From positions 1 to 49,886 of the forward strand of contig JBKECF010000055.1 of the NCBI GenBank assembly GCA_047974375.1: a stretch of DNA of 49,886 bases, given 5' to 3'. This DNA comes from JBKECF01 sp047974375 (lineage in GTDB: Bacteria; Bacillota; Clostridia; Lachnospirales; CAMZNU01). Shown piece after piece: positions 14,713 through 23,277 of this stretch. Below the pieces are notes generated by a model. That model was not told the DNA's origin. It did not search any database and saw only the letters and a list, made by a program, of their open reading frames with translations. The translations under genes were made by a program, and so were the position numbers. How positions within the stretch are numbered: the stretch's first letter is position 1; each line of letters opens with the position of its first letter.

Positions 14713-16515
14713 ATGCGACAAGAAAAAATAAGAAATTTTTGTATAGTTGCACATATAGATCACGGCAAGTCAACATTAGCTGATAGATTAATTCAAAAAA
14801 GTGGACTATTAACAGATAGAGAAATGCAAGAGCAAGTTTTAGATAATATGGAGCTAGAACGTGAAAGAGGAATAACAATAAAAGCACAAGCAGTGCGCCT
14901 TATTTATAAATACAATAATGAGGAATATATATTAAATTTAATTGACACACCAGGGCATGTTGACTTTAATTACGAGGTGTCACGTAGTCTTGCAGCTTGT
15001 GAAGGTGCTATTTTAGTTGTAGATGCGGCACAAGGTGTAGAGGCTCAAACCTTGGCAAATGTTTATTTGGCTATAGACAACGATTTGGAGGTAGCTCCAG
15101 TAATAAATAAAATTGATTTACCTAGTGCAGAACCAGAAAGAGTAATAAGAGAAGTGGAAGACATAATAGGCATACCTTGCGAAGATGCCCCACGTATTTC
15201 GGCAAAAAATAATATAAATATAGAAGAAGTTTTTGAGTCAATAATAAATACAATTCCACATCCTAAAGGTGATGAAAATGCACCTTTAAAAGCTTTAGTC
15301 TTTGATTGTTTTTATGACCAATACCGTGGAGTAATAGTATTTATGAGGGTGGTAGATGGTTCTATTAAAAAAGGGGACAGAGTTAAATTTATGGCAACAG
15401 GGGCTAGTTTTGAAGTAGTAGAAACAGGTTTTTTTGCCCCAGGTCAATTTATTGCATCCAAGGAGCTTTTAGCCGGTGAAGTTGGTTATTTTACAGCAAG
15501 TATAAAAAATGTAAAGGATACTCAAATAGGGGACACAGTTACATCTGTTGCCAACCCAACTAAAGAAGCTTTTTCAGGATACAAAAAAGTAAATCCTATG
15601 GTATATTGTGGGATTTTTCCAGCAGATGGTGCGAAATATGAGGATTTAAGAGAAGCCTTAGAAAAATTGCAACTAAATGATGCCTCACTTTATTTCGAGC
15701 CGGAAACATCGGCTGCTCTTGGATTTGGCTTTAGATGTGGATTTTTAGGATTGTTGCATTTAGAAATAATTCAAGAACGTTTAGAACGTGAATTTAATTT
15801 GGATTTAGTAACAACAGCCCCATCAGTTATTTATAAAATATACATGACCGATGGTACAGCCATAGATTTGTCTAATCCAAGCGATATGCCGGATGTTACA
15901 AAAATTCACAAAATGGAAGAACCTCTTGTAAAGGCTGAAATTATTTTGCCAACGGATTATATTGGTGCCATTATGGATTTATGCCAAGAAAGACGTGGTG
16001 TTTTTATTAATATGGAATATTTAGAAGAAACACGTGCGAAATTAACTTATACATTGCCATTAAATGAAATAATATACGACTTCTTTGATGTAATGAAGTC
16101 TAGGAGCCGTGGATATGCCTCTTTTGACTATGAACTAACGGGATATGCAGAGTCGGATTTAGTTAAATTAGACTTATTACTTAACCATGAAGTAGTAGAT
16201 GCCCTTTCCTTTATTGTACATAGGGACTCGGCTTATACTCGTGGCAGAAAAATGGCAGAAAAACTTAAAAACGAAATTCCAAGACATTTATTTGAAATAC
16301 CTATTCAAGCTAGCATAGGAAATAAAGTTATAGCAAGAGAAACAGTAAAAGCTATGCGTAAAGATGTTTTAGCAAAATGCTATGGTGGTGACATAAGTAG
16401 AAAGCGTAAACTTTTAGAAAAGCAAAAAGAAGGTAAAAAACGTATGCGACAAGTAGGAAGTGTAGAATTACCTCAATCGGCGTTTATGAGTATTTTAAAA
16501 TTGGATGATGAATAA
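14713..16515 (+). CDS. lepA: Elongation factor 4 (LepA), ribosome-bound GTPase
   Basis: A 600-aa protein, full length. G motifs: AHIDHGKST near residue 14, the G3 string DTPGHVD, and NKIDLP. LepA-specific parts follow: GFGFRCGFLGLLHLEI, and the C-terminal domain ending ALSFIVHRDSAYTRGRK and KCYGGDISRKRKLLEKQKEGKKRM. It is a translational GTPase involved in initiation or back-translocation under stress. RBS GGAGG is 5 bases upstream. Its TAA overlaps the next ATG. Confidence 0.98.
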   Translation: MRQEKIRNFCIVAHIDHGKSTLADRLIQKSGLLTDREMQEQVLDNMELERERGITIKAQAVRLIYKYNNEEYILNLIDTPGHVDFNYEVSRSLAACEGAILVVDAAQGVEAQTLANVYLAIDNDLEVAPVINKIDLPSAEPERVIREVEDIIGIPCEDAPRISAKNNINIEEVFESIINTIPHPKGDENAPLKALVFDCFYDQYRGVIVFMRVVDGSIKKGDRVKFMATGASFEVVETGFFAPGQFIASKELLAGEVGYFTASIKNVKDTQIGDTVTSVANPTKEAFSGYKKVNPMVYCGIFPADGAKYEDLREALEKLQLNDASLYFEPETSAALGFGFRCGFLGLLHLEIIQERLEREFNLDLVTTAPSVIYKIYMTDGTAIDLSNPSDMPDVTKIHKMEEPLVKAEIILPTDYIGAIMDLCQERRGVFINMEYLEETRAKLTYTLPLNEIIYDFFDVMKSRSRGYASFDYELTGYAESDLVKLDLLLNHEVVDALSFIVHRDSAYTRGRKMAEKLKNEIPRHLFEIPIQASIGNKVIARETVKAMRKDVLAKCYGGDISRKRKLLEKQKEGKKRMRQVGSVELPQSAFMSILKLDDE

Positions 16516-17600
16516 TGGAAATATATGTACATATACCATTTTGCTTAAAAAAGTGTTTTTATTGTGATTTTACTTCCTTTAAAATAAAAAATGAGGAAAT
16601 TTACGTTAATTCCCTCGTGGAAGAAATAAAAAATAAAATGGTGGCGAATGAAATAACAAGCGTATTTATAGGCGGGGGAACACCAACAGTTCTGTCGCCT
16701 ATTTTGCTAGAAAAAATATTCTTAGAGCTGTATAAATACAATTTAAGTAAAAATTGTGAAATAACTATTGAGGCAAATCCAGAAACCTTAAGTGAGGACT
16801 ATATAAAATTTTTAAGTAATTATGTAAATAGAATGAGTATAGGATTACAAAGTACTAAGGATAGTTTGTTGAAAAATATAGGGCGTGTTCACAGCTACAA
16901 AACCTTTTTGAAAAATTATGAAATAGCAAAAAAATATGTAAATAATATAAACATAGATTTAATGTTCTCATTGCCTAATCAAAGCCTAAAGGATTATAAA
17001 GAAAGCCTTGAAGAAATATGTAGCCTAGAGCCAAGCCACATATCGTCCTATTCTTTAATAATTGAAGAGAATACACCTTTTTACAATATGGATATTAATA
17101 TTGATGAGTCGTTGGATCGAGAAATGTATTTTTTAACAGAGGAAATTCTAAGTAGATATAAATATAACAGATATGAAATTTCAAATTATAGTAAAGAAGG
17201 AATGGAGTGCAAACATAATATAGGATATTGGACAGGGATTCCCTATTTAGGACTTGGTTTGGGAAGTAGTAGTTATATAGATGGAACTAGGTATTCAAAT
17301 ACTAAAAATATAAATAAATATAATGAAAAAAAGGGCATAAACTGTGCAGAGGATATAATTAAGCTAAGTAAAAAAGAGGAGATGGAAGAATTTTGTTTCT
17401 TGGGATTAAGGTTAATGAAAGGGATAAAAGTTACAGAATTTACAGATAAATTTAATGAAAATATTTTTGAAATTTATGGTAGTGAAATAAATGGACTGAT
17501 AAAAAATAATTTATTAGTAAAGGAAGAAAACATTATTAGGCTGAGTAAAAAAGGCATAGACTTGTCTAACTATGTATTTGAAAAATTTATAAAGGAGTAG
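16515..17600 (+). CDS. hemW: HemW-like radical SAM protein (haem chaperone family)
   Basis: A 361-aa protein. The radical-SAM cluster motif is CLKKCFYCDF near residues 10-19 (CxxxCxxC with the HemW-type Phe). GGGTPT and IEANPE follow, with the HemN_C domain after about residue 270. HemW is a haem-binding chaperone rather than a true coproporphyrinogen oxidase. HemN and HemW are often confused; length and C-terminal form favour HemW. It overlaps lepA by one base and is co-transcribed with it. Confidence 0.9.
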   Translation: MEIYVHIPFCLKKCFYCDFTSFKIKNEEIYVNSLVEEIKNKMVANEITSVFIGGGTPTVLSPILLEKIFLELYKYNLSKNCEITIEANPETLSEDYIKFLSNYVNRMSIGLQSTKDSLLKNIGRVHSYKTFLKNYEIAKKYVNNINIDLMFSLPNQSLKDYKESLEEICSLEPSHISSYSLIIEENTPFYNMDINIDESLDREMYFLTEEILSRYKYNRYEISNYSKEGMECKHNIGYWTGIPYLGLGLGSSSYIDGTRYSNTKNINKYNEKKGINCAEDIIKLSKKEEMEEFCFLGLRLMKGIKVTEFTDKFNENIFEIYGSEINGLIKNNLLVKEENIIRLSKKGIDLSNYVFEKFIKE

Positions 17601-17603
17601 TCT

Positions 17604-18410
17604 ATGAAAATAAAGAATATAGCAATGTCTATGGCTGCCTTAGGAGCACTAGGTGTTGGAGCTATACATTATGGTAAATATGTGGAACGAAAAAGACTAA
17701 TAAAAAAAGAATACAACTTAAATATTAAATATAAAATAGCTGTTTTTTCAGATACTCATTTTGGCAATAAATTCAATGAAAACAATATTAATAAAATTGT
17801 TAACATAATAAATAAGGAAAAAGTAGACTTTGTTTTTTTTGTAGGGGATTTATTTGACAGGTTCAATACCTATGGCGAAGGCGAAGAAATAATAAGTTGT
17901 GGCTTGAAAAAAATGCAGGCTAAATATGGCAAGTATGCAGTAATTGGCAACCATGATGAAGGTAGAAATAATTGTGAAGACTATAAAAGAATTTGCAATA
18001 ATGGGGAATTTAGAGTATTAGTAAATGAAATTGTGGAAATAGAAATAGAAGGAGAAACAATTAAAATATTTGGTGCAGATGATGTTTTTTTTGGTGAAAA
18101 GGCAAATTTTGGGGAACACATGACGAAAGATAGTTTTAATATCTTTTTAATGCATGAAGGGGATTTAGTTGACGAGATGAACAATGTAGACCTTGCCTTT
18201 GCTGGACATACTCATAATGGGCAAATAAATATTCCTTTAGGGAAAAAAATTGTTAAGCCATATATGGGAACTAAATACAAATATGGGTATTATAAAGTTG
18301 ATAGGGGAGCTTTAATAGTAAGTGGAGGTGTGGGCGTAACACGCTTACCCATAAGGCTTTTTGCTGTACCAGAGGTAGTGGTTGTAAAACCAAAATTACC
18401 ATGCTGTTAA
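17604..18410 (+). CDS. Membrane-anchored metallophosphoesterase (YkuE/YaeI-like)
   Basis: A 268-aa protein with an N-terminal hydrophobic anchor (residues about 8-25). The metallophosphoesterase motifs occur in order: FSDTHFG, GDLFDRFN, GNHDEG, MHEGD and GHTHNGQINIP. Layout and length match the YkuE/YaeI family, which acts on phosphoesters at the membrane, in some bacteria on lipid A precursors or wall intermediates. The substrate here is unknown. It is 3 bases downstream of hemW and last in the operon. Confidence 0.85.
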   Translation: MKIKNIAMSMAALGALGVGAIHYGKYVERKRLIKKEYNLNIKYKIAVFSDTHFGNKFNENNINKIVNIINKEKVDFVFFVGDLFDRFNTYGEGEEIISCGLKKMQAKYGKYAVIGNHDEGRNNCEDYKRICNNGEFRVLVNEIVEIEIEGETIKIFGADDVFFGEKANFGEHMTKDSFNIFLMHEGDLVDEMNNVDLAFAGHTHNGQINIPLGKKIVKPYMGTKYKYGYYKVDRGALIVSGGVGVTRLPIRLFAVPEVVVVKPKLPCC

Positions 18411-18444
18411 GTTTGTTTTTTTATAATGGTTAAATAATTTGCTT

Positions 18445-18505
18445 AAACCCCCACTGTTTGAAATCTGCTATTAGCAAAATTCAGACAGTAGGGGTTTGAA
18501 TTTTT
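18445..18505 (+). terminator. Long hairpin terminator after the metallophosphoesterase gene
   Basis: Arms of 18 bases (18445-18462 and 18480-18497, two mismatches) enclose a 17-base loop that holds TGCTA-T-TAGCA. A T-run follows at 18501-18505. The 3' arm contains the 15-mer TAGCAAAATTCAGAC that also occurs at 276-290. Confidence 0.7.
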
Positions 18506-18509
18506 GTAA

Positions 18510-18722
18510 CTAAAAGTCAATAGACCTATCCGTCAGTGGGGCTTGTACCCCCCCCACTGAGCGGCGAGTCTGGTTGCAATGACATTTAAATGTCATTGTA
18601 AAAGGATATAGATCGGCTATTAAAAGTTTTGCATAAGCTTTTATAAATCCTATTACAACAGCTTCTAGCGACTGTTTTTCCGGAAATCTTTTCGATTACT
18701 CTCGCAGTTTCTTTTTTATCAT
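18510..18722 (-). pseudogene. Decayed small ORF of 71 codons with a nonsense codon
   Basis: ATG at 18722 follows AGGAG at a good distance. The frame reads MIKKKLRE, then TAA (18696-18698), then an uninterrupted 61-codon stretch (FPEKQSLEAVVIGFIKAYAK and onward) to TAG at 18510-18512. The single stop in an otherwise clean frame with a good ribosome binding site suggests a broken small gene. The tail runs through the hairpins at 18533-18598, so its last third may not be native. I do not recognise it. Confidence 0.35.
18533..18598. repeat. Two adjacent hairpins: GC-rich stem and 22-bp perfect palindrome
   Basis: TCAGTGGGG (18533-18541) pairs with CCCCACTGA (18552-18560). CAATGACATTTAAATGTCATTG, split as two exact 11-base halves, occupies 18577-18598. 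Together with the terminator at 18445 they make three inverted repeats in 155 bases. This is typical of a small mobile or structured repeat element rather than a gene. Confidence 0.6.
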
Positions 18723-18840
18723 TTATTTCTCCTGTAAATATATATTTATAATTGATGATGGCAACGATTACTGTATATTTATTATAATTAAAAGAGAAAA
18801 AAAGCAATGCTAATTTAGAAATATCTTCTTAGAACCGTGT

Positions 18841-18892
18841 TGAACGGCGGATAAACGCAAAGCGTTTAGTTTTTGTGAGATAAAAATTCAGA
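18841..18892 (+). repeat. Second copy of the hairpin repeat family
   Basis: TGAACGGCGGATAAA (18841-18855) matches 250-264 with two transitions. It is followed by a hairpin AAACGC-AAA-GCGTTT (18853-18867) and AAAATTCAGA (18883-18892), as in the first copy at 250-290. The hairpin between the two conserved boxes is present here and absent there, so the family has fixed ends and a variable middle. Confidence 0.5.
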
Positions 18893-18903
18893 TTTATTAT
18901 ATA

Positions 18904-18940
18904 CTATAAAGCGACACTTTTTTGCGTGTTCACTTTATAG
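18904..18940. terminator. Hairpin downstream of the secreted-protein gene
   Basis: CTATAAAG-CG-ACAC (18904-18917) pairs with GTGT-TCA-CTTTATAG (18926-18940). It is 24 bases beyond the 18964 stop on the minus strand. It lacks a clear T-run on that side, so it is either a weak terminator or an RNA-stabilising hairpin. Confidence 0.45.
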
Positions 18941-18963
18941 GGTATAGTTAATTTACTTACTAA

Positions 18964-19692
18964 CTATGAGAAACAACTAAATTTAATATTTGTAATAGGA
19001 CGATAGATTCTATTACCTTTGTATACGTCCCCATTTTCGGAGAAAGTACAAGAGAATGCTGTTCCCCCAACTTGCATGTTTCTAAAACTAGCTCCTGCAA
19101 TGTTGCTGTATATCGGTTTAGATTGCCAATAAGCATTAGTTTTACTACTTGTAACGCCTGGTGGCCATGAAACAGAAACAGCAATACCTCTTACAGATAT
19201 ACCTTGATTTAAGACAATATAATCACAATTTCCCTTTCCTGTCCAACTTGAAGACATACCACCTTCAAAGTTATTATCCCACTTACCTGCTGTATTTCTT
19301 TTCCATGAGTAAGTTACGGCGTTTCCGTCGTATTGTGTTTCGTTTTTGTATTGAGATTCCCCAGGGAGTAAAGGACCTCTTGTTTGTGGCGAAATATTTG
19401 TGTCACCAGTAAGTTTATTAATATACTCTATGGCTGATTGGTGATACTCTTCGTCTTCTACATCAATAGAGTATATGGTTGCACCGTTGTCATCGTAAAT
19501 GTTTAACGTAAAATTTTTGCTTTTTTCACTATTGGTAGTAATGCATCTAGTAGTTGTTTTAAGTGGGAAAAGAGTTATTTGTTCTGAGGAAATAAGAGTT
19601 AATTCATTACTATTAGAGGCAAAAGTAACCATTGGAATTAGGGTGAAAATTCCTACTGCTATTATAAATATACGTTTTGTGATTTTTTTCAT
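18964..19692 (-). CDS. Secreted protein of unknown function
   Basis: A 242-aa protein from ATG 19692, preceded by AGGAGG at 7 bases; an upstream in-frame start lacks this. Residues 1-25 are a signal peptide (KKITKRIFII..., cut after TFA). The mature part is polar and rich in Ser, Asn, Tyr and Trp with a beta-strand look (YDGNAVTYSWKRN, GGMSSSWTGKG, SVSWPPGV). It has four Cys, two of them near the C-terminus. I recognise no domain. It lies 16 bases after the broken exported protein gene and is probably co-transcribed with it. Confidence 0.6.
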   Translation of the reverse strand: MKKITKRIFIIAVGIFTLIPMVTFASNSNELTLISSEQITLFPLKTTTRCITTNSEKSKNFTLNIYDDNGATIYSIDVEDEEYHQSAIEYINKLTGDTNISPQTRGPLLPGESQYKNETQYDGNAVTYSWKRNTAGKWDNNFEGGMSSSWTGKGNCDYIVLNQGISVRGIAVSVSWPPGVTSSKTNAYWQSKPIYSNIAGASFRNMQVGGTAFSCTFSENGDVYKGNRIYRPITNIKFSCFS

Positions 19693-19708
19693 AAGATTTC
19701 CTCCTTTT

Positions 19709-21448
19709 TTAATCGAGATTTTCGAGAAGAATAATTGCATCATAGGTGTTGCGGAAATTTATTATATCTTCATTGGAATCTCCTCCTTTAAATAATCCGC
19801 TGCAATCCTGTGCCTGAATTAAGGTTTTTATTACTATTAGTTGCAATTCTGTTGAAATATTATAGTTTGTATTTTTGAAGATATCTAAAGACATACTTTG
19901 TAACATTATTTTATTACTTGCATTAGAGGCAGATAGCTTTAGTAATTGTTTTTCTAGTTGCTTACAATGTTCTTGTAGTGTGTTTTTATTATTAGGAGAA
20001 ACTAAAAAAATGAACTCTACTAATTTATTTAAATCGTATACTTCTTGTTGCAGATTTGAATTTCTAGAAAAGTTCTTTAGTATATCCTTGAAAGCATCAT
20101 TTGATATTTTAATATTTTCTTTTAAAATCTTTAAGCTTTTTATACATCCGTTGATTTCGGGTAAATTTATATTCGTATTTTCTTTATCGTTAATTAGAAT
20201 CTGCAAGGTGGATTGTAGTTTTTTTGCAATCTTTTTTTCTTCAGTTTCTAATATTCTTAACAAATCGTTTCTTTGCAATAGTTGGAGGTAATAATATATA
20301 TTTAGCGGATCGCTTTCTAAAATATTATTTTTATTTACTAGGCAATATTTTCCAATATCACTATTGGATTTAATATTCAAGGTGTTGAGCAAAGCGTCAG
20401 CATAGTAAGTATCTACAAGATTAGATTCTGCATATGCTGGAGAGATATATAAGTCTTCCCTTAACATAAATGAGTCGAATTCCTTAAATACTTCATTAAA
20501 TTTGGCGTTGTCTTGAAATTTATATTCGGTATAATTTAAAGTTCGGTTAGTTGCGTATAATCCATAAACATCATTTTCCACAAAGGTATTTTTCTTTATA
20601 CCATTTTCGTCACATAATATTTATATTATTTTTTGGAAATTCTTTGAATTATCAACACCTACAGTTCTGCAAGAATCCATATAATCCATTAAAAATACAG
20701 GTATGTATATTCCTTTTTTTTCTAAATCTTGTAAATTATCCAAGTTATTTTCGAACATTTCTATAATAGCAATTATAGATTCCTGTGGAATATCTAGATT
20801 GTAGGCTTTAGATAATTCTAAAATCATAGAATATGCACTAGAATTTTCTGCTGTTATATTTTCTGTACTATAAATATATTGTATTGCTTTTTCTAACCAA
20901 TCAACTATGCTAAAGATAGTTATGTCAAGGTGATTGGCAGTGGTATAGACTAAATAATTTGTATATACATTTGAAAGGGGATCATCATTTTTACTGCTAT
21001 TATGCAAAACATAGCCCTTTATATTTTCATCATACAGTGAATTAAAATAGGAAGAAATTTTTTCCTTTGTTTCCATGGGTAAATCTTTACAATTTTCAAG
21101 TAATGAAATAGTGCAAAAAATATCTGTTAAATTTAAGTTAGGTGAATTTAAAGATTTTTCTATTATTTTGTTTTTGGTTTCTATGGTAATAGGGCGTTGT
21201 GAAATACCTGCGTATTCTTTTGACATGCGGATGTAGTAAGTAGCATAACTACTAAATTGTGACTCCAACTCGGCGGTTGCAAATCTGTATCCTTCATCAT
21301 CCATAACGCTTTGTTGGATAGCTTTTGCAATAGCTTTATTATCTATGTTAGGTAAGTTTGAAATATTGTTCACTGATATATCTGACCTTTTGCAAGTAGT
21401 GCAGAGTACAATCAAACACAATGTTATGCAAATTATTTTTCTTCTCAT
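19709..21448 (-). pseudogene. Large helical exported protein of unknown function, split by one in-frame TAA
   Basis: From ATG 21448 (AGAGG 8 bases upstream) the frame runs 579 codons to 19709 with a single interruption, TAA at 20621-20623. Both sides are in the same frame: ...NSKNFQKII, stop, ILCDENGIKKNTF.... The N-terminus is a signal-like hydrophobic segment ending in CTTC, possibly a lipoprotein box although Thr at -1 is unusual. The rest is Leu/Ile/Asn-rich and mostly alpha-helical with no recognised domain. Helix-pair spacing suggests an alpha-solenoid or toroid, which is only an impression. It could be a recent pseudogene, a read-through gene or a sequence error. Confidence 0.6.
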
Positions 21449-21516
21449 AAAGGGAACCTCTTCCTTAGGCAATGTTAAAATAGTTAAATAATTTTTGCAT
21501 CTATTACTATATACTT

Positions 21517-21545
21517 ATTATACATCAAAAAAAAAAAACGCACAA
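21517..21545 (-). promoter_or_regulatory. Promoter of the unknown exported-protein unit
   Basis: On the minus strand TTGTGC (21540-21545), a 17-base spacer made mostly of T, and TATAAT (21517-21522), about 70 bases before the gene start. The 12-base homopolymer in the spacer could make promoter strength variable by slippage. Confidence 0.5.
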
Positions 21546-21611
21546 TGCTTATTTAGAAATTTCTAAACAAATAAAAAATTTAATTGTGGAACTAAAATTT
21601 TTATCTTTATC

Positions 21612-21639
21612 TTTACAAATATCTACTTTATAATATACT
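21612..21639 (+). promoter_or_regulatory. Probable promoter of the diguanylate cyclase pair
   Basis: TTTACA (21612-21617), a 16-base spacer and TATACT (21634-21639), about 70 bases before the first GGDEF gene. An overlapping TATAAT at 21629-21634 offers an alternative -10. Confidence 0.4.
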
Positions 21640-21711
21640 AAGCTATAGGAAGTTTTTTTTACAAAAAAATATTTGTAGTAAGATAATTTAAAATTCTCGA
21701 AAGGATTTCAT

Positions 21712-23241
21712 ATGGAAAACGGTATTTTATATTTATACATTAGTACATTAATTGTTTCTTTTATATTAATGTACATATCAATTTTTAAAAATTCTATAAT
21801 AAAAAATCAATATTACACTCTATACAATTTATTTGTTATTATTTTCACTGTAGGGTATTTATTGGAAATAACAGCAACTAACCCGAACCAAGTTAGTTCT
21901 GCCATAGCTGTACAGCATCTGGGGTTTCCTTTTATCCCCGTTTGTATATACCTTTTTATAAAAAAATATATAGACAAGCCAATTGAAGACAGTAGGATAA
22001 TCATTATTTTATTTTCAATACCTACTGTAAACTTTATTTTTACTTTGACAAATCCTTACACAGGGCTTTATTTTAGTAGTGTAGAATCTACTACGGCTCA
22101 TGGAATTACTAGGGCTATAACTGATGGCACTATAATAAATCAGGCTATTTATATTTATATGTATTTTATTTACTTTTTAATGATATATACCATGGTTAAA
22201 GGCTATAGTACATGGACTAAATTGCTTAGGCAAAAAATGTTATTCCTAGCTGTGCCTATTATGGTTGCTCTAACATTAAGTATTCTTCGATTATTTGGGT
22301 TTTCTCCCTATGGTTTAGATTTATCACCTATATTTATGACATTAGTAAATTTATACCTAGCTTATTATTTATATATAAAAAATGCATTTTTGCTTTCTTC
22401 TTATACAAGAGATTATATATTGGAAAATATTGATGATGGCTATATCTTAGTTGATGAAAAAGGTGGCTATTTAGATTCAAATAAATCAGCTAAAAGAATT
22501 TTTCCTAAATTAACTAATATTAAAAAAAATAATAATATATACAACGATATTAATGCAATTGGTCTAGGCAAATTGCGAAAAAATGTCGATGGTACTTATG
22601 AAGTTAGTATTTTGAGTAAAGAGGGATATAAGAGTGATTATAAAATATCAGTGTCAACCTTGTCTGAAAAAAAATCTGAAAAAGTAATATCTTGGCTTAT
22701 TACAGAAATAACGGAAACAAAAGCAATGATTGACGACTTGGAATATATGGCTAAGTACGATGTTTTAGCAGGAGTGTATAACAGACGTACTTTCTTTGAA
22801 ATAACTTCTGAAATTTTAGAAAAAGATTTTTTTGGAAAGGTGGACTTTGCTGTTTTAATGATAGATATTGACAATTTTAAATCAATTAACGACACTTACG
22901 GACACCAATACGGTGACATTGTAATTGTTGAAACTGCTAGAAGACTAACAAGTGTTTTAAGAAAAAGTGACATTGTAGCTCGTTATGGTGGTGAAGAATT
23001 CGTAATATATATTGAAAATGTAAATCCTGAAAATAGCTTAATCGTAGGTGAAAAGCTTCGTGCTTCTGTTAATGCAGAACCATTTATATGCGAGGATGTA
23101 GAACTTGATGTAACTGTTAGTATTGGCGTTTGTACTTTTGACTACGCCTTACATAGAAACCTAGATGATGCCCTTATTGATGCCGACAAAATGCTTTATA
23201 TGGCAAAAAGTGCTGGTAAAAATAAAGTGGAGGTAATGTAG
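21712..23241 (+). CDS. Diguanylate cyclase: 7TM sensor + PAS + GGDEF
   Basis: A 509-aa protein. Seven membrane helices in residues 1-225 resemble the 7TM region found on some histidine kinases (PF16927-like). A PAS-like segment follows (about 232-335, ENIDDGYILVDEKGGYLDSN). The GGDEF domain occupies about 340-509. The active-site loop is GGEEF at 426-430, and RKSD just before it is an intact RxxD inhibitory site. It should make c-di-GMP from two GTP, with product feedback, in response to a membrane or envelope signal. It lies directly upstream of a paralogue and then the flagellar operon, so motility control is likely. RBS AAAGGA. Confidence 0.9.
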   Translation: MENGILYLYISTLIVSFILMYISIFKNSIIKNQYYTLYNLFVIIFTVGYLLEITATNPNQVSSAIAVQHLGFPFIPVCIYLFIKKYIDKPIEDSRIIIILFSIPTVNFIFTLTNPYTGLYFSSVESTTAHGITRAITDGTIINQAIYIYMYFIYFLMIYTMVKGYSTWTKLLRQKMLFLAVPIMVALTLSILRLFGFSPYGLDLSPIFMTLVNLYLAYYLYIKNAFLLSSYTRDYILENIDDGYILVDEKGGYLDSNKSAKRIFPKLTNIKKNNNIYNDINAIGLGKLRKNVDGTYEVSILSKEGYKSDYKISVSTLSEKKSEKVISWLITEITETKAMIDDLEYMAKYDVLAGVYNRRTFFEITSEILEKDFFGKVDFAVLMIDIDNFKSINDTYGHQYGDIVIVETARRLTSVLRKSDIVARYGGEEFVIYIENVNPENSLIVGEKLRASVNAEPFICEDVELDVTVSIGVCTFDYALHRNLDDALIDADKMLYMAKSAGKNKVEVM

Positions 23242-23277
23242 TGTTTTTGAAAAAAATTGCAATAAAGGAGGCTATAC

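Noticed and set aside
18586..18807. 73-codon minus-strand frame
   Set aside because: It runs through palindromes and has no ribosome site; the frame starting at 18722 with AGGAG is the better, though broken, candidate.
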